64,000 nucleotides of DNA from an uncultured Geobacteraceae bacterium (GTDB lineage: Bacteria; Desulfobacterota; Desulfuromonadia; Geobacterales; Pseudopelobacteraceae): positions 18,501 through 82,500 of the forward strand of contig CAINRC010000128.1 of assembly GCA_903852495.1 (NCBI GenBank), in the 5' to 3' direction. Within the stretch, counting starts at the first letter, position 1. The number at the start of each line of letters is the position of its first letter. Under the pieces are notes generated by a model. It saw only the letters and a program-made list of their open reading frames with translations. It was not told the DNA's origin and did no database searches. A program made the translations under genes and the position numbers. Positions 44,488 through 54,814 of this stretch are shown here, piece by piece.

Positions 44488-45867
44488 TTACTTTTCTATT
44501 TTCAGCCTTTTTATTTTTTCCACCAGTGTTGTCCTGTTTATTCCAAGTAGAACAGCGGCTTTCGCCGTTACACCATTTGAAGATGCCAGTGCCTGCGTAA
44601 TTAGAGACCTCTCTATCCGGGAGATAATTGCCACGAGATCACCACCATGCCCCGGCATGATACTGTCATAGGCAAGACCTGGTTTTTTTTCTTCAACAAT
44701 CTGCGCAGGAACATCCTCCATAGTTATGGTTGCAGAGTCAGTCAAAACAATCATTCTCTCAACCATATTCTCCAGTTCACGCACATTGCCAGGCCAGGAA
44801 TACCGTTCCAGAACCTCAAGAGCCTGTTTGGTGATTGTACAGGGCGCACGTCCTGTCAGACGGCACTGTTTTTCGATAAAAAAAGCGGTCAGGTGCATGA
44901 TATCCTGCTGCCGCTCTCGCAGAGGAGGGAGGTGAAGCGGGATAACATTCAAACGATAGAAAAGGTCCTCTCGAAACTCCCCCCGTTTAACCATATTTTC
45001 GAGATCTGCATTTGTTGCCGAAATCACTCGTACATTAAGTTTGACGACCTTGTTTGAACCTAACCGCTCCACTTCGTGTTCCTGCAGAACCCTGAGCAGC
45101 TTGGCCTGCAGGTGTAGCGGCAGTGTTCCTATTTCATCAAGAAAAAGAGTACCAAGGTTGGCCGCCTCGAATTTCCCCGGCTTGTCCTTGATCGCTCCGG
45201 TAAATGCTCCACGGACGTGACCAAACAGTTCGCTTTCCAGCAACGCCTCCGGAATAGCGCTACAGTTTACCGCCACAAACGGTCGTTCCTTGCGTAAGCC
45301 TTTATAATGCAGCGCACGGGCAATCAACTCCTTGCCGGTTCCGGACTCTCCGGAGATCAGAACGGCCGAATCTGTTTTCACAATACGGTTCATACGCTCA
45401 AAAACAAGATTCATTGCCGGCGAGCTGCCGATTATATCACTGAACTCGAAGCGTCCCTGAAGCTGCTTGCGCAGATACATATTTTCAGAAAGAAGCTTCT
45501 GTTTTTCCAGAGCCTTGACAATAACTATTTTCAGTTCTTCAAAATCTATTGGTTTGGTTATGTAATCAAACGCCCCGTCTTTCATAGCCCGGACAGCGGA
45601 TTGAGCCGAAGCGTGTCCGGTTACAACGATGACTTCAGTTCCGGAAGAAGTCTTCTGCACGTTCTTCAGAATATCGAGACCGCTTTTGCCAGGCAGGAAC
45701 AGATCGGAAACAATGACCTGAAACTGTTCACTGTCAGTCAATTCCAGAGCCTGTTCACCCGTTGCCGCAGAAGTAACGTTATACCCGACTGAGCGCAGCA
45801 AGCTGGTAAGAGCCTTACAACCTGATTCGTCATCATCAACTACCAATATTTTGATTGGTCCATTCAT
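44488..45867 (-). CDS. Sigma-54-dependent response regulator (NtrC family)
   Basis: A 459-residue regulator. The receiver domain (1-120) has phospho-acceptor Asp55 in VIVSDLFLPG and Lys105. The AAA+ domain (about 145-370) has Walker A GESGTGKELIARALH, the sigma-54 contact loop in HVRGAFTGAIKDKPG and GTLFLDEIGTLP. A Fis-type helix-turn-helix ends the protein (AAVLLGINRTTLVEKIKRLK). It activates sigma-54 promoters. It follows bioA by 23 bases. No kinase gene adjoins it; the orphan kinase at 12789 is in the same window but far away. Confidence 0.94.
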   Translation of the reverse strand: MNGPIKILVVDDDESGCKALTSLLRSVGYNVTSAATGEQALELTDSEQFQVIVSDLFLPGKSGLDILKNVQKTSSGTEVIVVTGHASAQSAVRAMKDGAFDYITKPIDFEELKIVIVKALEKQKLLSENMYLRKQLQGRFEFSDIIGSSPAMNLVFERMNRIVKTDSAVLISGESGTGKELIARALHYKGLRKERPFVAVNCSAIPEALLESELFGHVRGAFTGAIKDKPGKFEAANLGTLFLDEIGTLPLHLQAKLLRVLQEHEVERLGSNKVVKLNVRVISATNADLENMVKRGEFREDLFYRLNVIPLHLPPLRERQQDIMHLTAFFIEKQCRLTGRAPCTITKQALEVLERYSWPGNVRELENMVERMIVLTDSATITMEDVPAQIVEEKKPGLAYDSIMPGHGGDLVAIISRIERSLITQALASSNGVTAKAAVLLGINRTTLVEKIKRLKIEK

Positions 45868-45890
45868 AACTATGCCTCAAACCCCTGCCG

Positions 45891-47255
45891 TCATTCAGTA
45901 ACGACCCGTATTGATTCCTGCAGAACACGTAACAGCATATCCAACTCGCTGTCCGAAACCACCAGCGGTGGAAAAATGACGATGGTATTCCCCAGGGGAC
46001 GGGAAAATACACCTCGTTTGCGCGCTTCCTGGCAAACCCTGATCCCGATCTTCTGCTCCCATGGGTATGGCGTCCCGGCATCGCGATCCTCAACAAGCTC
46101 TATACCGGCAGCAAGTCCGCACTGACGAATATCACCAACATGGGACATTGACGCAAAATCAGCAAGCCCCTGTTTCAGTCGGGCTATTTTGGGTTGTAAC
46201 TCCTCCAGGAGATTATCCTGTTGAAAAAGGTCCAGACTTTTCAGCGCAACAGCACAGGCTAACGGATTCCCGGTAAACGTGTGACCATGAAAAAAAGTCT
46301 TGAGCTCGGCATATTCTCCCAAAAAGGCAGAATATACCTTGTCAACCGTCACTGTTGCCGCCAAGGGGAGGTAACCGGCGGCGATACCCTTGGAAATCGC
46401 CATGATGTCCGGTACCACACTCTCATGGTTGCAGGCAAACATCTCCCCGGTTCTGCCAAATCCGGTGGCAACTTCGTCGGCAATCATCAGCAGGTCATAC
46501 CTGTCGCATAATTCCCGAACCCGCTTTAGAAAACCTGCCGGCTGGACAATCATGCCCCCCGCACCTTGAAGAAGCGGCTCTATCACCAGTCCGGCTACCT
46601 GGCCGGCGTTACGCTCAATCAAGGTTTCAAGTGAATCAAGACACTTCATATTACAGGAATCTCTGCTGCAGCCCAGTTCGCACCGGTAACAATAGGGAGC
46701 CGGGGCCTGCAGAGTTTCAAACATGAGCGGCTTGAACGTTGTGTGGTAAATCTCGATCCCGCCAACGCTCACCGCACCAAGCGTATCACCATGATAGGCA
46801 TTCTTGAAGGTTATGAACCTGCTCCGCTCCGGGCGGCCCAAGTGGACCTGATATTGATATGCCATTTTGACCGCAACTTCCATAGCGGTCGAACCGTTGT
46901 CAGAATAGAAAAAACGGTCCAGGCCGGGGGGAGTAATTTCGGCCAACCGTGCTGCCAGAATAATACTTTGCTCACTGGCCAACCCCAGGAGTGTAGAGTG
47001 CTCCAAGCGGTCAACCTGTTCTTTCAGCGCGTCGTTAAGCTCCCGCCGGCAGTGACCATGGACGTTTGTCCACATGGAGGCTACGCCGTCAAGGTAGCGC
47101 TTGCCATCAGTATCAATCAGCCAGCACCCCTCCCCTTTTACGATAATTATCTGGGTGTCCCGTTCCCATTCCTGCATTTGGGTAAACGGGTGCCATACAT
47201 GGCGCTTATCCCACAGCCGCAATTGTTCAGTCGTTATAAGGTTCGTTCCTGCCAT
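45891..47255 (-). CDS. bioA: Adenosylmethionine-8-amino-7-oxononanoate aminotransferase
   Basis: A 454-residue class III aminotransferase of biotin synthesis. HVWHPFTQMQEW at the N-terminus is characteristic of BioA, and the PLP Lys lies in MAISKGIAAGYLPLA near residue 285. It converts KAPA to DAPA with SAM as amino donor. No other bio genes are in the window. The start has AAGG close before the ATG, 40 bases after the glyA terminator, so it may have its own weak promoter or use read-through. Confidence 0.94.
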   Translation of the reverse strand: MAGTNLITTEQLRLWDKRHVWHPFTQMQEWERDTQIIIVKGEGCWLIDTDGKRYLDGVASMWTNVHGHCRRELNDALKEQVDRLEHSTLLGLASEQSIILAARLAEITPPGLDRFFYSDNGSTAMEVAVKMAYQYQVHLGRPERSRFITFKNAYHGDTLGAVSVGGIEIYHTTFKPLMFETLQAPAPYCYRCELGCSRDSCNMKCLDSLETLIERNAGQVAGLVIEPLLQGAGGMIVQPAGFLKRVRELCDRYDLLMIADEVATGFGRTGEMFACNHESVVPDIMAISKGIAAGYLPLAATVTVDKVYSAFLGEYAELKTFFHGHTFTGNPLACAVALKSLDLFQQDNLLEELQPKIARLKQGLADFASMSHVGDIRQCGLAAGIELVEDRDAGTPYPWEQKIGIRVCQEARKRGVFSRPLGNTIVIFPPLVVSDSELDMLLRVLQESIRVVTE

Positions 47256-47294
47256 ACCTTGGTTCCTCTGGGACAGTTGTTATTTTCATACCAT

Positions 47295-47327
47295 AAAAAA
47301 GACCCGCCGGAATACGTCCAGTGGGTC
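47295..47327 (-). terminator. Terminator after glyA
   Basis: On the minus strand a 10-bp stem (gacccactgg with ccggcgggtc, one mismatch and one G-T pair) with a 7-base loop is followed by six T residues, 25 bases after the glyA stop. It marks the likely end of the fab-rpiB-glyA operon. Confidence 0.88.
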
Positions 47328-47351
47328 TCGTAACTACCTGAAATTTTATAT

Positions 47352-48599
47352 TTAGGCAAGCCTGTCCGCATAGAGAGGAAAATTTTTCATCAAACTGTTA
47401 ACCTGGCCCTTTATTACTGACAGTTTTTCATCATTGCCGATATGTGCTACGGCATCGGCAATGAAAGCCGCAACCTGGCTCATTTCAGCCTCTTTCAAGC
47501 CATGGGTAGTACAGGCTGGTGTTCCGATCCGGATTCCGGAGGTGACGAACGGCGAGCGGGTTTCAAACGGCACAGTGTTCTTATTGACTGTGATACCGGC
47601 CTTATCCAGCGCTTCTTCAGCGGCCTTTCCGGTAATATCCGTTCCTGAAAAGTTAAGCAGCATAAGATGATTGTCAGTGCCGCCGCTCGTCAGCTTGAAG
47701 CCCCGTGTGGTAAGAGCCTCTGAAAGCGCCTTGGCATTTTTTACAACCTGCTGCTGATATGATTTGAATTCCGGCTGCAGTGCTTCCTTGAATGCCACCG
47801 CCTTCGCGGCGATAACATGCATAAGCGGCCCCCCCTGAATGCCGGGGAAAATCTGTGAGTTTACCCCTTTGGCAAATTCTTCTCGACAGAGAATCATGCC
47901 GCCACGGGGACCACGAAGGGTTTTATGGGTTGTTGTCGTGACATATTCAGCAAACGGCACCGGACTTGGATGAACACCGGCAGCAACCAGACCGGCAATA
48001 TGGGCCATATCAACCATCACCTGTGCGCCGACCTTGTCAGCAATCGCCCGGAAGGCAGGGAAATCAATGATGCGCGGATAGGCGCTGGCACCGACTACAA
48101 TCAATTTAGGCTTATGTTCCAAGGCCAGTCGTTCTACTTCAGCATAATCGATGGTTTCAGTAGCGGCAGAAACACCGTAGGGCACAATATTGAAGAACCG
48201 ACCTGAAAAATTGACCGGGCTGCCGTGGGTGAGGTGCCCGCCATGGGCAAGATTCATCCCGAGGATCGTGTCTCCCGGCTTACAGGCAGCAAAGTAGACC
48301 GCCATATTGGCCTGTGATCCGGAGTGCGGTTGAACATTGGCATGTTCGGCACCAAACAGTTCCTTGGCACGATCAATAGCAAGCTGTTCAACAACATCAA
48401 CATGCTCACACCCGCCATAATACCGCTTTCCTGGATATCCCTCGGCATATTTGTTGGTCATGATTGAACTTTGTGCTTCCAACACCGCTTCCGAAACAAA
48501 GTTTTCAGAAGCGATCAGTTCCAGATTATATTCCTGCCGTTCCGTTTCGTGGCGAATGGCATCAGCTACCTGGGGATCAAACTGGGAAAGGACAGACAT
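47352..48599 (-). CDS. glyA: Serine hydroxymethyltransferase
   Basis: A 415-residue SHMT with [12 protein letters not shown] at the N-terminus, the PLP Lys in [14 protein letters not shown] near residue 228, and normal length. It interconverts serine and glycine, loading tetrahydrofolate with one-carbon units. An AAGGAG site precedes the ATG. A hairpin at 48643-48681 lies in its leader. I found no glycine riboswitch. Confidence 0.97.
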   Translation of the reverse strand: MSVLSQFDPQVADAIRHETERQEYNLELIASENFVSEAVLEAQSSIMTNKYAEGYPGKRYYGGCEHVDVVEQLAIDRAKELFGAEHANVQPHSGSQANMAVYFAACKPGDTILGMNLAHGGHLTHGSPVNFSGRFFNIVPYGVSAATETIDYAEVERLALEHKPKLIVVGASAYPRIIDFPAFRAIADKVGAQVMVDMAHIAGLVAAGVHPSPVPFAEYVTTTTHKTLRGPRGGMILCREEFAKGVNSQIFPGIQGGPLMHVIAAKAVAFKEALQPEFKSYQQQVVKNAKALSEALTTRGFKLTSGGTDNHLMLLNFSGTDITGKAAEEALDKAGITVNKNTVPFETRSPFVTSGIRIGTPACTTHGLKEAEMSQVAAFIADAVAHIGNDEKLSVIKGQVNSLMKNFPLYADRLA

Positions 48600-48642
48600 G
48601 GGTTCTCCTTGTAAAGTTCATTTTATAACTTACTGATCGTAA

Positions 48643-48681
48643 ACAGGAAACGGGACACGTGCCGTAGCAGGTCCCGCCTGT
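48643..48681 (-). promoter_or_regulatory. Hairpin in the rpiB-glyA gap
   Basis: An interrupted stem of 5 plus 6 pairs (acagg/cctgt and cgggac/gtcccg) with a 14-base loop, no T-run on either side. Possibly an RNA processing or control element in the glyA leader. Function unknown. Confidence 0.5.
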
Positions 48682-48711
48682 GGTAATTGAAAAGTTTAAT
48701 TACTTCAGTCG

Positions 48712-49155
48712 CTAGCAGTATTTCATTTCAAGTGCTGTTATCTTGTCCAGCCGGGATTGATGGCGACCGCCTTCAAAAGTGGCATCAAGCCAGGCACCCA
48801 CAAGATCACACGCTTTCTGTTCGTCAAGGACACGGCCGCCAAGAACCAGCACGTTAGCGTTATTGTGTTCTTTCGCCATGCGGGCCATGAAAACATCTGT
48901 CACCAATGCAGCGCGGATTCCGGGGATTTTATTAGCAGCAATCGACATACCTATGCCGGTACCGCAAATCAGAATACCGGACTCAGCCCCCCCCTCACGA
49001 ACCGTTTCAGCAACTTTCTGACCATAATCAGGATAATCGACTGAAGCATCACTGTTGGTTCCGGCGTCGGCGACTTCAATACCCCTGCGACCAAGATACT
49101 CACACAGTGCCGTTTTAAGAGACAAGCCGCCATGATCGCTTCCAATAATGATCAT
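48712..49155 (-). CDS. rpiB: Ribose-5-phosphate isomerase B
   Basis: A 147-residue RpiB/LacAB family enzyme with IIGSDHGGLSLK at the N-terminus and the catalytic Cys in GILICGTGIGMSIAANK. It interconverts ribose-5- and ribulose-5-phosphate. It stands 14 bases after fabF and before glyA, a common order in Geobacter relatives. Confidence 0.95.
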   Translation of the reverse strand: MIIIGSDHGGLSLKTALCEYLGRRGIEVADAGTNSDASVDYPDYGQKVAETVREGGAESGILICGTGIGMSIAANKIPGIRAALVTDVFMARMAKEHNNANVLVLGGRVLDEQKACDLVGAWLDATFEGGRHQSRLDKITALEMKYC

Positions 49156-49169
49156 TGTCGTATCCCCGC

Positions 49170-50402
49170 CTACAGCTTCTTGAACAACAGGGTTGCGTTC
49201 GTGCCGCCAAAGCCGAAATTATTGCTCATGGCGTACTCAAGTTTTGCTTCCCGGGCTGTGTTCGGCACATAATCCAGATCGCAGTCCGGATCCGGCTCAG
49301 TGTAGTTGATGGTGGGGGGGACAACGCCCTTATCCATTGCCATAAGGGTGTACACCGCTTCAATACCGCCAGCAGCTCCCAAAAGATGGCCGGTCATGGA
49401 TTTGGTCGATGAAACCATCATTTTCTTGGCATGGTCACCGAAGATGCTCTTGATCCCCATTGTTTCGTACACATCTCCAATCGGAGTAGAGGTGCCGTGA
49501 GCATTTATGTAGGAGACCTGTTCAGGGGCAACACCAGCGTTTTTAAGCGCCATTTTCATGCTGCGTGCGCCGCCTTCGCCATTCGGAGCAGGCGAAGTCA
49601 GATGATAGGCATCACCGGTCAAGCCGTAGCCCACAACCTCGGCGTAAATCTTGGCTCCACGAGCTTTTGCCGCTTCGTATTCTTCCAGAATAACAATCCC
49701 GGCACCTTCACCCATGACAAAACCATCACGGTTTTTATCAAAGGGGCGAGAAGCTGTTGTCGGATCATCGTTTCTGTCGGAAAGAGCCTTCATGGCAGCA
49801 AAACCGCCAATTCCAAGTGGCGTAACAACCGATTCGGTGCCACCAGCAATCATGGCATCTGCATCGCCACGCTTGATAATGTGATAGGCATCGCCAATCG
49901 AGTGTGTACTGGTTGCACACGCAGAAACGGAAGAAACATTTGGCCCTTTCGCACCATATCTGATGGAAATGTGACCTGGCGCAAGATTGATAATCAGCAT
50001 CGGGATGAAGAATGGTGAAATTTTCTTATAACCACCTTCAGCCACCAGCGTATGGTATTTCTCAATTGTCGGCAAGCCGCCAAGTCCGGCACCAACAAGA
50101 ACACCGACGCGCTCAGCGTTTTCTTCATTGATCACCAGCCCGGAATCTTCCATGGCAAAATGAGCCGCCGCCAAAGCGTATTGAATGAAAAGATCCATTT
50201 TTTTGATCTCTTTTTTATCAATATACTCTTCAGCGTTAAAATCAGGTACTTCCCCGGCAATTTTTACTGACAAATCAGTCGTGTCAAAACGGGTGATTAG
50301 CCCAATGCCTGATTTTCCTGTTGTAAGCGCATCCCAGTTCTTGGCATTTCCGCACCCAAGTGGTGAAACAGCTCCAACACCTGTAACTACAACTCTTCTC
50401 AT
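49170..50402 (-). CDS. fabF: 3-oxoacyl-ACP synthase II
   Basis: A 410-residue KAS II with the active-site Cys in [15 protein letters not shown] (near residue 162), His in [11 protein letters not shown] (near 302) and His in [14 protein letters not shown] (near 339). It elongates acyl-ACPs. I chose the ATG at 50402 ([16 protein letters not shown]), not the longer frame at 50417. It follows acpP with a hairpin between. Confidence 0.97.
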   Translation of the reverse strand: MRRVVVTGVGAVSPLGCGNAKNWDALTTGKSGIGLITRFDTTDLSVKIAGEVPDFNAEEYIDKKEIKKMDLFIQYALAAAHFAMEDSGLVINEENAERVGVLVGAGLGGLPTIEKYHTLVAEGGYKKISPFFIPMLIINLAPGHISIRYGAKGPNVSSVSACATSTHSIGDAYHIIKRGDADAMIAGGTESVVTPLGIGGFAAMKALSDRNDDPTTASRPFDKNRDGFVMGEGAGIVILEEYEAAKARGAKIYAEVVGYGLTGDAYHLTSPAPNGEGGARSMKMALKNAGVAPEQVSYINAHGTSTPIGDVYETMGIKSIFGDHAKKMMVSSTKSMTGHLLGAAGGIEAVYTLMAMDKGVVPPTINYTEPDPDCDLDYVPNTAREAKLEYAMSNNFGFGGTNATLLFKKL

Positions 50403-50449
50403 GATAGGTAGCTCCATATGGCAGTAACTTCTCTGCCAGAACGAAAAGA

Positions 50450-50468
50450 GAGGGGCCTAAGGCCCCTC
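50450..50468 (-). terminator. Hairpin between acpP and fabF
   Basis: An 8-bp perfect stem (gaggggcc with ggcccctc) and a 3-base loop. On the minus strand it is followed by ctcttttc, a weak T-run. It probably gives partial termination, which would raise acpP over fabF expression. Confidence 0.65.
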
Positions 50469-50479
50469 CCGGTTAATTA

Positions 50480-50713
50480 TCAGCTGTGCTCGGTAATGTA
50501 TTCGATGGCGTCATTTACCGTCTGGATTTTTTCAGCATCTTCATCGGGGATTTCAAGGTCGAACTCTTCTTCAAGAGCCATGACCAGTTCAACCGTGTCA
50601 AGAGAATCGGCGCCAAGATCATCCATAAATGAAGATTCGGTTAATACCTGAGCTTCTTCAACTCCCAGCTGTTCTGCAACAATTTCCTTCACCCGCTTTG
50701 CAATATCAGACAT
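50480..50713 (-). CDS. acpP: Acyl carrier protein
   Basis: A 77-residue ACP, very acidic, with the phosphopantetheine Ser37 in [20 protein letters not shown]. It carries growing acyl chains. Flanked by fabG and fabF in the usual order. Confidence 0.98.
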   Translation of the reverse strand: MSDIAKRVKEIVAEQLGVEEAQVLTESSFMDDLGADSLDTVELVMALEEEFDLEIPDEDAEKIQTVNDAIEYITEHS

Positions 50714-50808
50714 CTTTCACCTCCATGTGATTTTAAACCTTTGCAGGTTTTGTGTATAAAGCTGTGTGCTTAATTAAGCATGAAATCCTTAAAAGTCAAC
50801 CGATATTT

Positions 50809-51546
50809 CTACATATACATCCCGCCGTTTACGGACAGTACCTGACCTGTTATATAGGCTGCCTGCGGGGATACCAGAAAACAGACCGCGTTCGCAATAT
50901 CGTCGGCAGAACCGAGGCGTTCCATCGGTATACTCTGCAAAAGTGCTTCACGTCCCTTTTCAGGAAGTGCGGCGGTCATATCCGTCTCGATGAAACCGGG
51001 AGCGACGGCGTTAACGGTAATGTTACGTTTTGCCAGTTCACGCGCCGCAGATTTTGTCAAACCGAACAGACCCGCTTTACTGGCGCAGTAATTTGCCTGA
51101 CCCGGATTGCCCATTTCTCCGACAACAGAACTGATGTTGACCACACGCCCGTAGCGGGCCTTGGTCATGATTTTAGAGGCCTCGCGCATGCAGTTGAACG
51201 AGCCTTTAAGGTTCGTATCAAGGACGGAGTCCCAGTCGCTGTCTTTCATACGCATCATAAGTCCGTCTTTCGTTATTCCGGCATTGTTTACCAGAATATC
51301 AAGGCGCCCATGCTCGGCAGCAATATTTTTAATCAGTGCTTCAACTTCTGCAGAATTAGCAACATCGAGTCTGACCGCCTTCGCAGCCCCCCCCTGAGCG
51401 AGGATTGCAGCGACTGTAGCCTCAGCCCCGGTGTCAGTCGTGGCGGTCGCTATGACAAAAATACCCTCTGCAGCAAGCTTCAGAGATATTGCCTGTCCGA
51501 TACCCCGCGATGCACCGGTTACCAGCGCAACCTGACCGTTCATCAT
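50809..51546 (-). CDS. fabG: 3-oxoacyl-ACP reductase
   Basis: A 245-residue short-chain dehydrogenase with the NADPH motif TGASRGIG, NNAGITKDGLMMRM and the catalytic Y and K in YCASKAGLFG, plus preceding Ser in NISSVVGEMG. It reduces 3-oxoacyl-ACP. The start region is ATGATG, overlapping the fabD stop, so either ATG is possible. Confidence 0.97.
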   Translation of the reverse strand: MMNGQVALVTGASRGIGQAISLKLAAEGIFVIATATTDTGAEATVAAILAQGGAAKAVRLDVANSAEVEALIKNIAAEHGRLDILVNNAGITKDGLMMRMKDSDWDSVLDTNLKGSFNCMREASKIMTKARYGRVVNISSVVGEMGNPGQANYCASKAGLFGLTKSAARELAKRNITVNAVAPGFIETDMTAALPEKGREALLQSIPMERLGSADDIANAVCFLVSPQAAYITGQVLSVNGGMYM

Positions 51547-52475
51547 GCATTCCCCCCGGCGGTCCGTATTCCGGCAACATCTTCAATGTTTGCCAGAACC
51601 GCTTCCTTATTTATCCGTTTAACCAACCCGCACAGGACTTTTCCCGGGCCGAGTTCAATATACGATGCCACACCAAGCGCGCTCATGGCATTGACCGACT
51701 GCTCCCACAACACGGGTGAGCATACCTGGGTGACCAGCAGCGGTTTTACCCGTTCCTTCTGGCTGTTCGGTGCAGCGTCAGCATTTGCAACGACCGGCAC
51801 AGACATATCGTGGACAGCTGTCGCATCAAGCACCGCTGACAGACGATCCGCAGCCGGTTTCATCATTTCGCAATGGAAAGGTGCGCTGACAGGAAGCAAC
51901 ATGGCCTTGCGAAAGCCGCGCCCCTTGGCAATTTCAATGGCACGGGCGACAGCCGCAACTGATCCGGCTATAACAATCTGGCCGGGAGAATTAAAGTTGG
52001 CCGGCGAAACGACCTCACCTTGTGCCGCTTCACGGCAGATATCTTCGAGAACATCACTGTCAATACTGAGCATGGCAGCCATGGTGCCGGTGCCGACCGG
52101 AACAGCTTCCTGCATAAAGGTTCCACGGGCGCGCACGGTTCTGACAGCATCCGCAAAAGAAAGAGCCCCGGCGCAGACCAACGCAGAAAATTCACCCAGT
52201 GAATGGCCAGCCACGTAATCGGCCTTGAGACCGGTTTCCTGCTGCACAACACGCAGGACAGCGATACTTGCAGCCAATATTGCCGGCTGTGTATTAGCCG
52301 TCAGCTTGAGATCGGCGTCACTCCCCGAGAAGCAAAGCTCTGACAATTTAAACCCGAGGGCATCATCAGCCTCTTCAAACAGATGTCGCGCAACGGCAAA
52401 CGTAGCTGCCAGCTCTTTCCCCATACCGGAGTATTGGGAACCTTGGCCCGGAAAAATAAAAGCTGTTTTTGACAT
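51543..52475 (-). CDS. fabD: Malonyl-CoA:ACP transacylase
   Basis: A 310-residue FabD with FIFPGQGSQYSGMGKEL at the N-terminus, the Ser nucleophile in AGHSLGEFSALV (near residue 90) and the catalytic His in PVSAPFHCEMM (near 200). It loads malonyl groups onto ACP. ATG at 52475 preferred over the frame start at 52493. Confidence 0.96.
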   Translation of the reverse strand: MSKTAFIFPGQGSQYSGMGKELAATFAVARHLFEEADDALGFKLSELCFSGSDADLKLTANTQPAILAASIAVLRVVQQETGLKADYVAGHSLGEFSALVCAGALSFADAVRTVRARGTFMQEAVPVGTGTMAAMLSIDSDVLEDICREAAQGEVVSPANFNSPGQIVIAGSVAAVARAIEIAKGRGFRKAMLLPVSAPFHCEMMKPAADRLSAVLDATAVHDMSVPVVANADAAPNSQKERVKPLLVTQVCSPVLWEQSVNAMSALGVASYIELGPGKVLCGLVKRINKEAVLANIEDVAGIRTAGGNA

Positions 52476-52513
52476 AGGGATATCCTTGTCCAATGTGTGA
52501 GGTTTAGCTTCTT

Positions 52514-53500
52514 CTACCAGTTAACAAGCGCAGACCCGTAGGTGAAACCACCGCCGAATGCCACCATCAGAAGATTACTGCCAGGCGTGATGCGTCCCTG
52601 TCGGTTCGCTTCATCGAGCGCAATTGGAATTGATGCCGAAGATGTATTGCCATACCGGTGGAGATTGATGAAAATCCGGTTTGCATCAAGCCCAAGTCGC
52701 TTTGCGGTAGCGTCAATAATGCGCTGATTTGCCTGATGCGGGATCAGAAGAGAGATGTCGGATGTCGTCAAGCCGTTGGCATCCAGGGCTTTAACGGCGG
52801 CCTCTTCCATGCCGCGAACGGCATGTTTGAAGACATCATTCCCCTCCATGGCCAGATAAATTCGGCCTTCATCAATAGTCCGTCTGTCGGTGGCAGGATT
52901 ACGGCTACCGCTCCCCTGCTGATAAAGGAGGTTCCAGTGTGAACCGTTGCTGAACGTGTGGGTGGAAAGCAGAGTGTGGCAATCAGTATCTTCAGTCGCT
53001 TCCACAACGACAGCACCAGCACCGTCACCAAAGAGGACACAGGTATTGCGATCCTGCCAGTCTACAATGCGCGACAGCACTTCAGACCCAATGACGAGAA
53101 TTTTCTTTGCGGAACCGGAGCGGATATAATTTTCTGCAATTGACAAACCATAGATAAAACCAGAGCAGGCCGCCGATAGATCAAAAGCGGTAGCGTTTGT
53201 GGCACCCAAAAGGTCCTGTACAATACAGGCGGTTGATGGGAAGGGGAAATCAGGAGTAACGGTACCGAGTATGATCAGATCAATTTCTTCCGGCTGAGCT
53301 CCGGCCATTGCCAAAGCACGCCTGGCCGCTTCCGCTGCAAAGGTTGAAGTGTATTCGCCCTCAACTGCAATACGCCGCTCTTTAATGCCTGTTCGTGATG
53401 TAATCCACACGTCACTGGTATCGACCAACCGCTCCAGATCAGCATTGGTAAGAATTTTTCCGGGCAAAGCAGAGCCGGTTCCGGTAATTTTGACATTCAC
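52514..53500 (-). CDS. fabH: 3-oxoacyl-ACP synthase III
   Basis: A 328-residue KAS III with the catalytic Cys in DLSAACSGFIYGL (near residue 112), His in LLIPHQANQRII and Asn in YGNTSSASIPIAL. It starts fatty-acid synthesis from acetyl-CoA and malonyl-ACP. The start is a GTG with GGAG nine bases upstream. Normal length. Confidence 0.97.
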   Translation of the reverse strand: MNVKITGTGSALPGKILTNADLERLVDTSDVWITSRTGIKERRIAVEGEYTSTFAAEAARRALAMAGAQPEEIDLIILGTVTPDFPFPSTACIVQDLLGATNATAFDLSAACSGFIYGLSIAENYIRSGSAKKILVIGSEVLSRIVDWQDRNTCVLFGDGAGAVVVEATEDTDCHTLLSTHTFSNGSHWNLLYQQGSGSRNPATDRRTIDEGRIYLAMEGNDVFKHAVRGMEEAAVKALDANGLTTSDISLLIPHQANQRIIDATAKRLGLDANRIFINLHRYGNTSSASIPIALDEANRQGRITPGSNLLMVAFGGGFTYGSALVNW

Positions 53501-53513
53501 GATTGAATCTCCA

Positions 53514-54551
53514 TTACTCTGCAGTTGTTTGCGGCGGGCTATCCCTTCGTATCAAAACCGACTGGTTTTCAGACAGTTTTTCAGCAACATGCTCCGACAC
53601 ACCGTTTTTTGCATACTCATGGGCAAACCGTATTGCATTCTTTATTGCCTTTACGTTAGAGCCACCATGGCAGATCATACCGACACCGTTGATACCCAAT
53701 AGCGGCGCGCCGCCGTATTCCGCATAGTCAACGATCTTTTTAAACCGGCCAAAGGCGCCGCGCACGAACAGATAGCCGATCTTGGAGATCCAGCTTTTTA
53801 CGATCTCCCGTTTCAACATTTTGCCAGCAGCGTCTGCCAACCCCTCGGAAAGTTTGAGAACTATATTTCCCACAAAACCATCGCAAACTACCACATCTAC
53901 AGCCCCGGCAAAAATATCCCGGCCTTCAATGTATCCGGAGTAGTTAAGCGAGGTTTCACGCAGGACCGCATTTGTCTCTCGGGTCAGTTCGTTCCCTTTT
54001 GAATCTTCTTCACCATTGGAAAGCAGACCGACTTTCGGCGCTGCTATTCCCATGGCGTAGCGCGCATATACCTCACCCATAATGGCAAACTGGACAAGGT
54101 GCAACGGCTTGCAATCCACATTACCCCCCACATCCAGAACCAGAGTCTGTCCTTTCAGAGTAGGAAACAGCTGGGCAATTGCCGGTCGTTCAATCCCCTT
54201 GATCCGCTTCAGGACGAACATACCGGACGCCATGGTGGCACCGGAATTTCCGGCACTTACCGCAGCACAGGCCTTGCCGTCCTTGACGAGTTCGAAGGCC
54301 TGACGCACGGACGAGTCGCGCTTCTTCCGCACGGCATCTGAAGCGGAATCGTGCATGCCCACTACTTCACTGGCATGAAAGATATCGATGTCCAGGCCGC
54401 TGATGGCGTGCTTGGCAAGCTCCGCCTCCAATCGAGTACGGTCGCCGACAAGCGTCACCGCCAACCCAAACTCACGACAGGCGGCAACAGCCCCTTCCAC
54501 TTCAACAACAGGAGCATTGTCTCCGCCCATTGCATCAACGGCAATCCTCAT
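53514..54551 (-). CDS. plsX: Phosphate acyltransferase PlsX
   Basis: A 345-residue PlsX with [14 protein letters not shown] at the N-terminus, [13 protein letters not shown] and [10 protein letters not shown]. It makes acyl-phosphate from acyl-ACP for phospholipid synthesis. ATG at 54551 is the conserved start; the frame extends to 54569. It lies between rpmF and fabH. Confidence 0.96.
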   Translation of the reverse strand: MRIAVDAMGGDNAPVVEVEGAVAACREFGLAVTLVGDRTRLEAELAKHAISGLDIDIFHASEVVGMHDSASDAVRKKRDSSVRQAFELVKDGKACAAVSAGNSGATMASGMFVLKRIKGIERPAIAQLFPTLKGQTLVLDVGGNVDCKPLHLVQFAIMGEVYARYAMGIAAPKVGLLSNGEEDSKGNELTRETNAVLRETSLNYSGYIEGRDIFAGAVDVVVCDGFVGNIVLKLSEGLADAAGKMLKREIVKSWISKIGYLFVRGAFGRFKKIVDYAEYGGAPLLGINGVGMICHGGSNVKAIKNAIRFAHEYAKNGVSEHVAEKLSENQSVLIRRDSPPQTTAE

Positions 54552-54580
54552 CTGCTTTAATTGGGGCACGGGAAAGCTCT

Positions 54581-54769
54581 CTATGCCTTAGCGGATGAAA
54601 GGTCGATAACCTCTTTGCCTTTGTATGTGCCACAGGCAGGGCAGGCACGATGTGGAAGCTTTGCTTCTTTGCACTGAGGACAGACGGATAATGACGGAGT
54701 GGTTAAGAAGTCATGTGCCCGTCTCATATTCTTGCGGGATTTGGAGGTTTTTTTCTTGGGTACAGCCAT
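54581..54769 (-). CDS. rpmF: 50S ribosomal protein L32
   Basis: A 62-residue L32 beginning [19 protein letters not shown] with four Cys (CPQC and CPAC) forming a zinc ribbon, the zinc-containing form. In the standard yceD-rpmF-plsX order. Confidence 0.98.
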   Translation of the reverse strand: MAVPKKKTSKSRKNMRRAHDFLTTPSLSVCPQCKEAKLPHRACPACGTYKGKEVIDLSSAKA

Positions 54770-54814
54770 GGTGTATCTCCTTTTTCTGGTGATGCACGTT
54801 ATCGTGCCACCGTT

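Noticed and set aside
48600..48711. Glycine riboswitch upstream of glyA
   Set aside because: The gap is only about 110 bases with one simple hairpin and lacks the conserved glycine-aptamer core.
50752..52218. 488-codon plus-strand open frame
   Set aside because: Antisense to fabG and fabD. Composition is Ser/Arg/Thr-rich with no recognisable motif.
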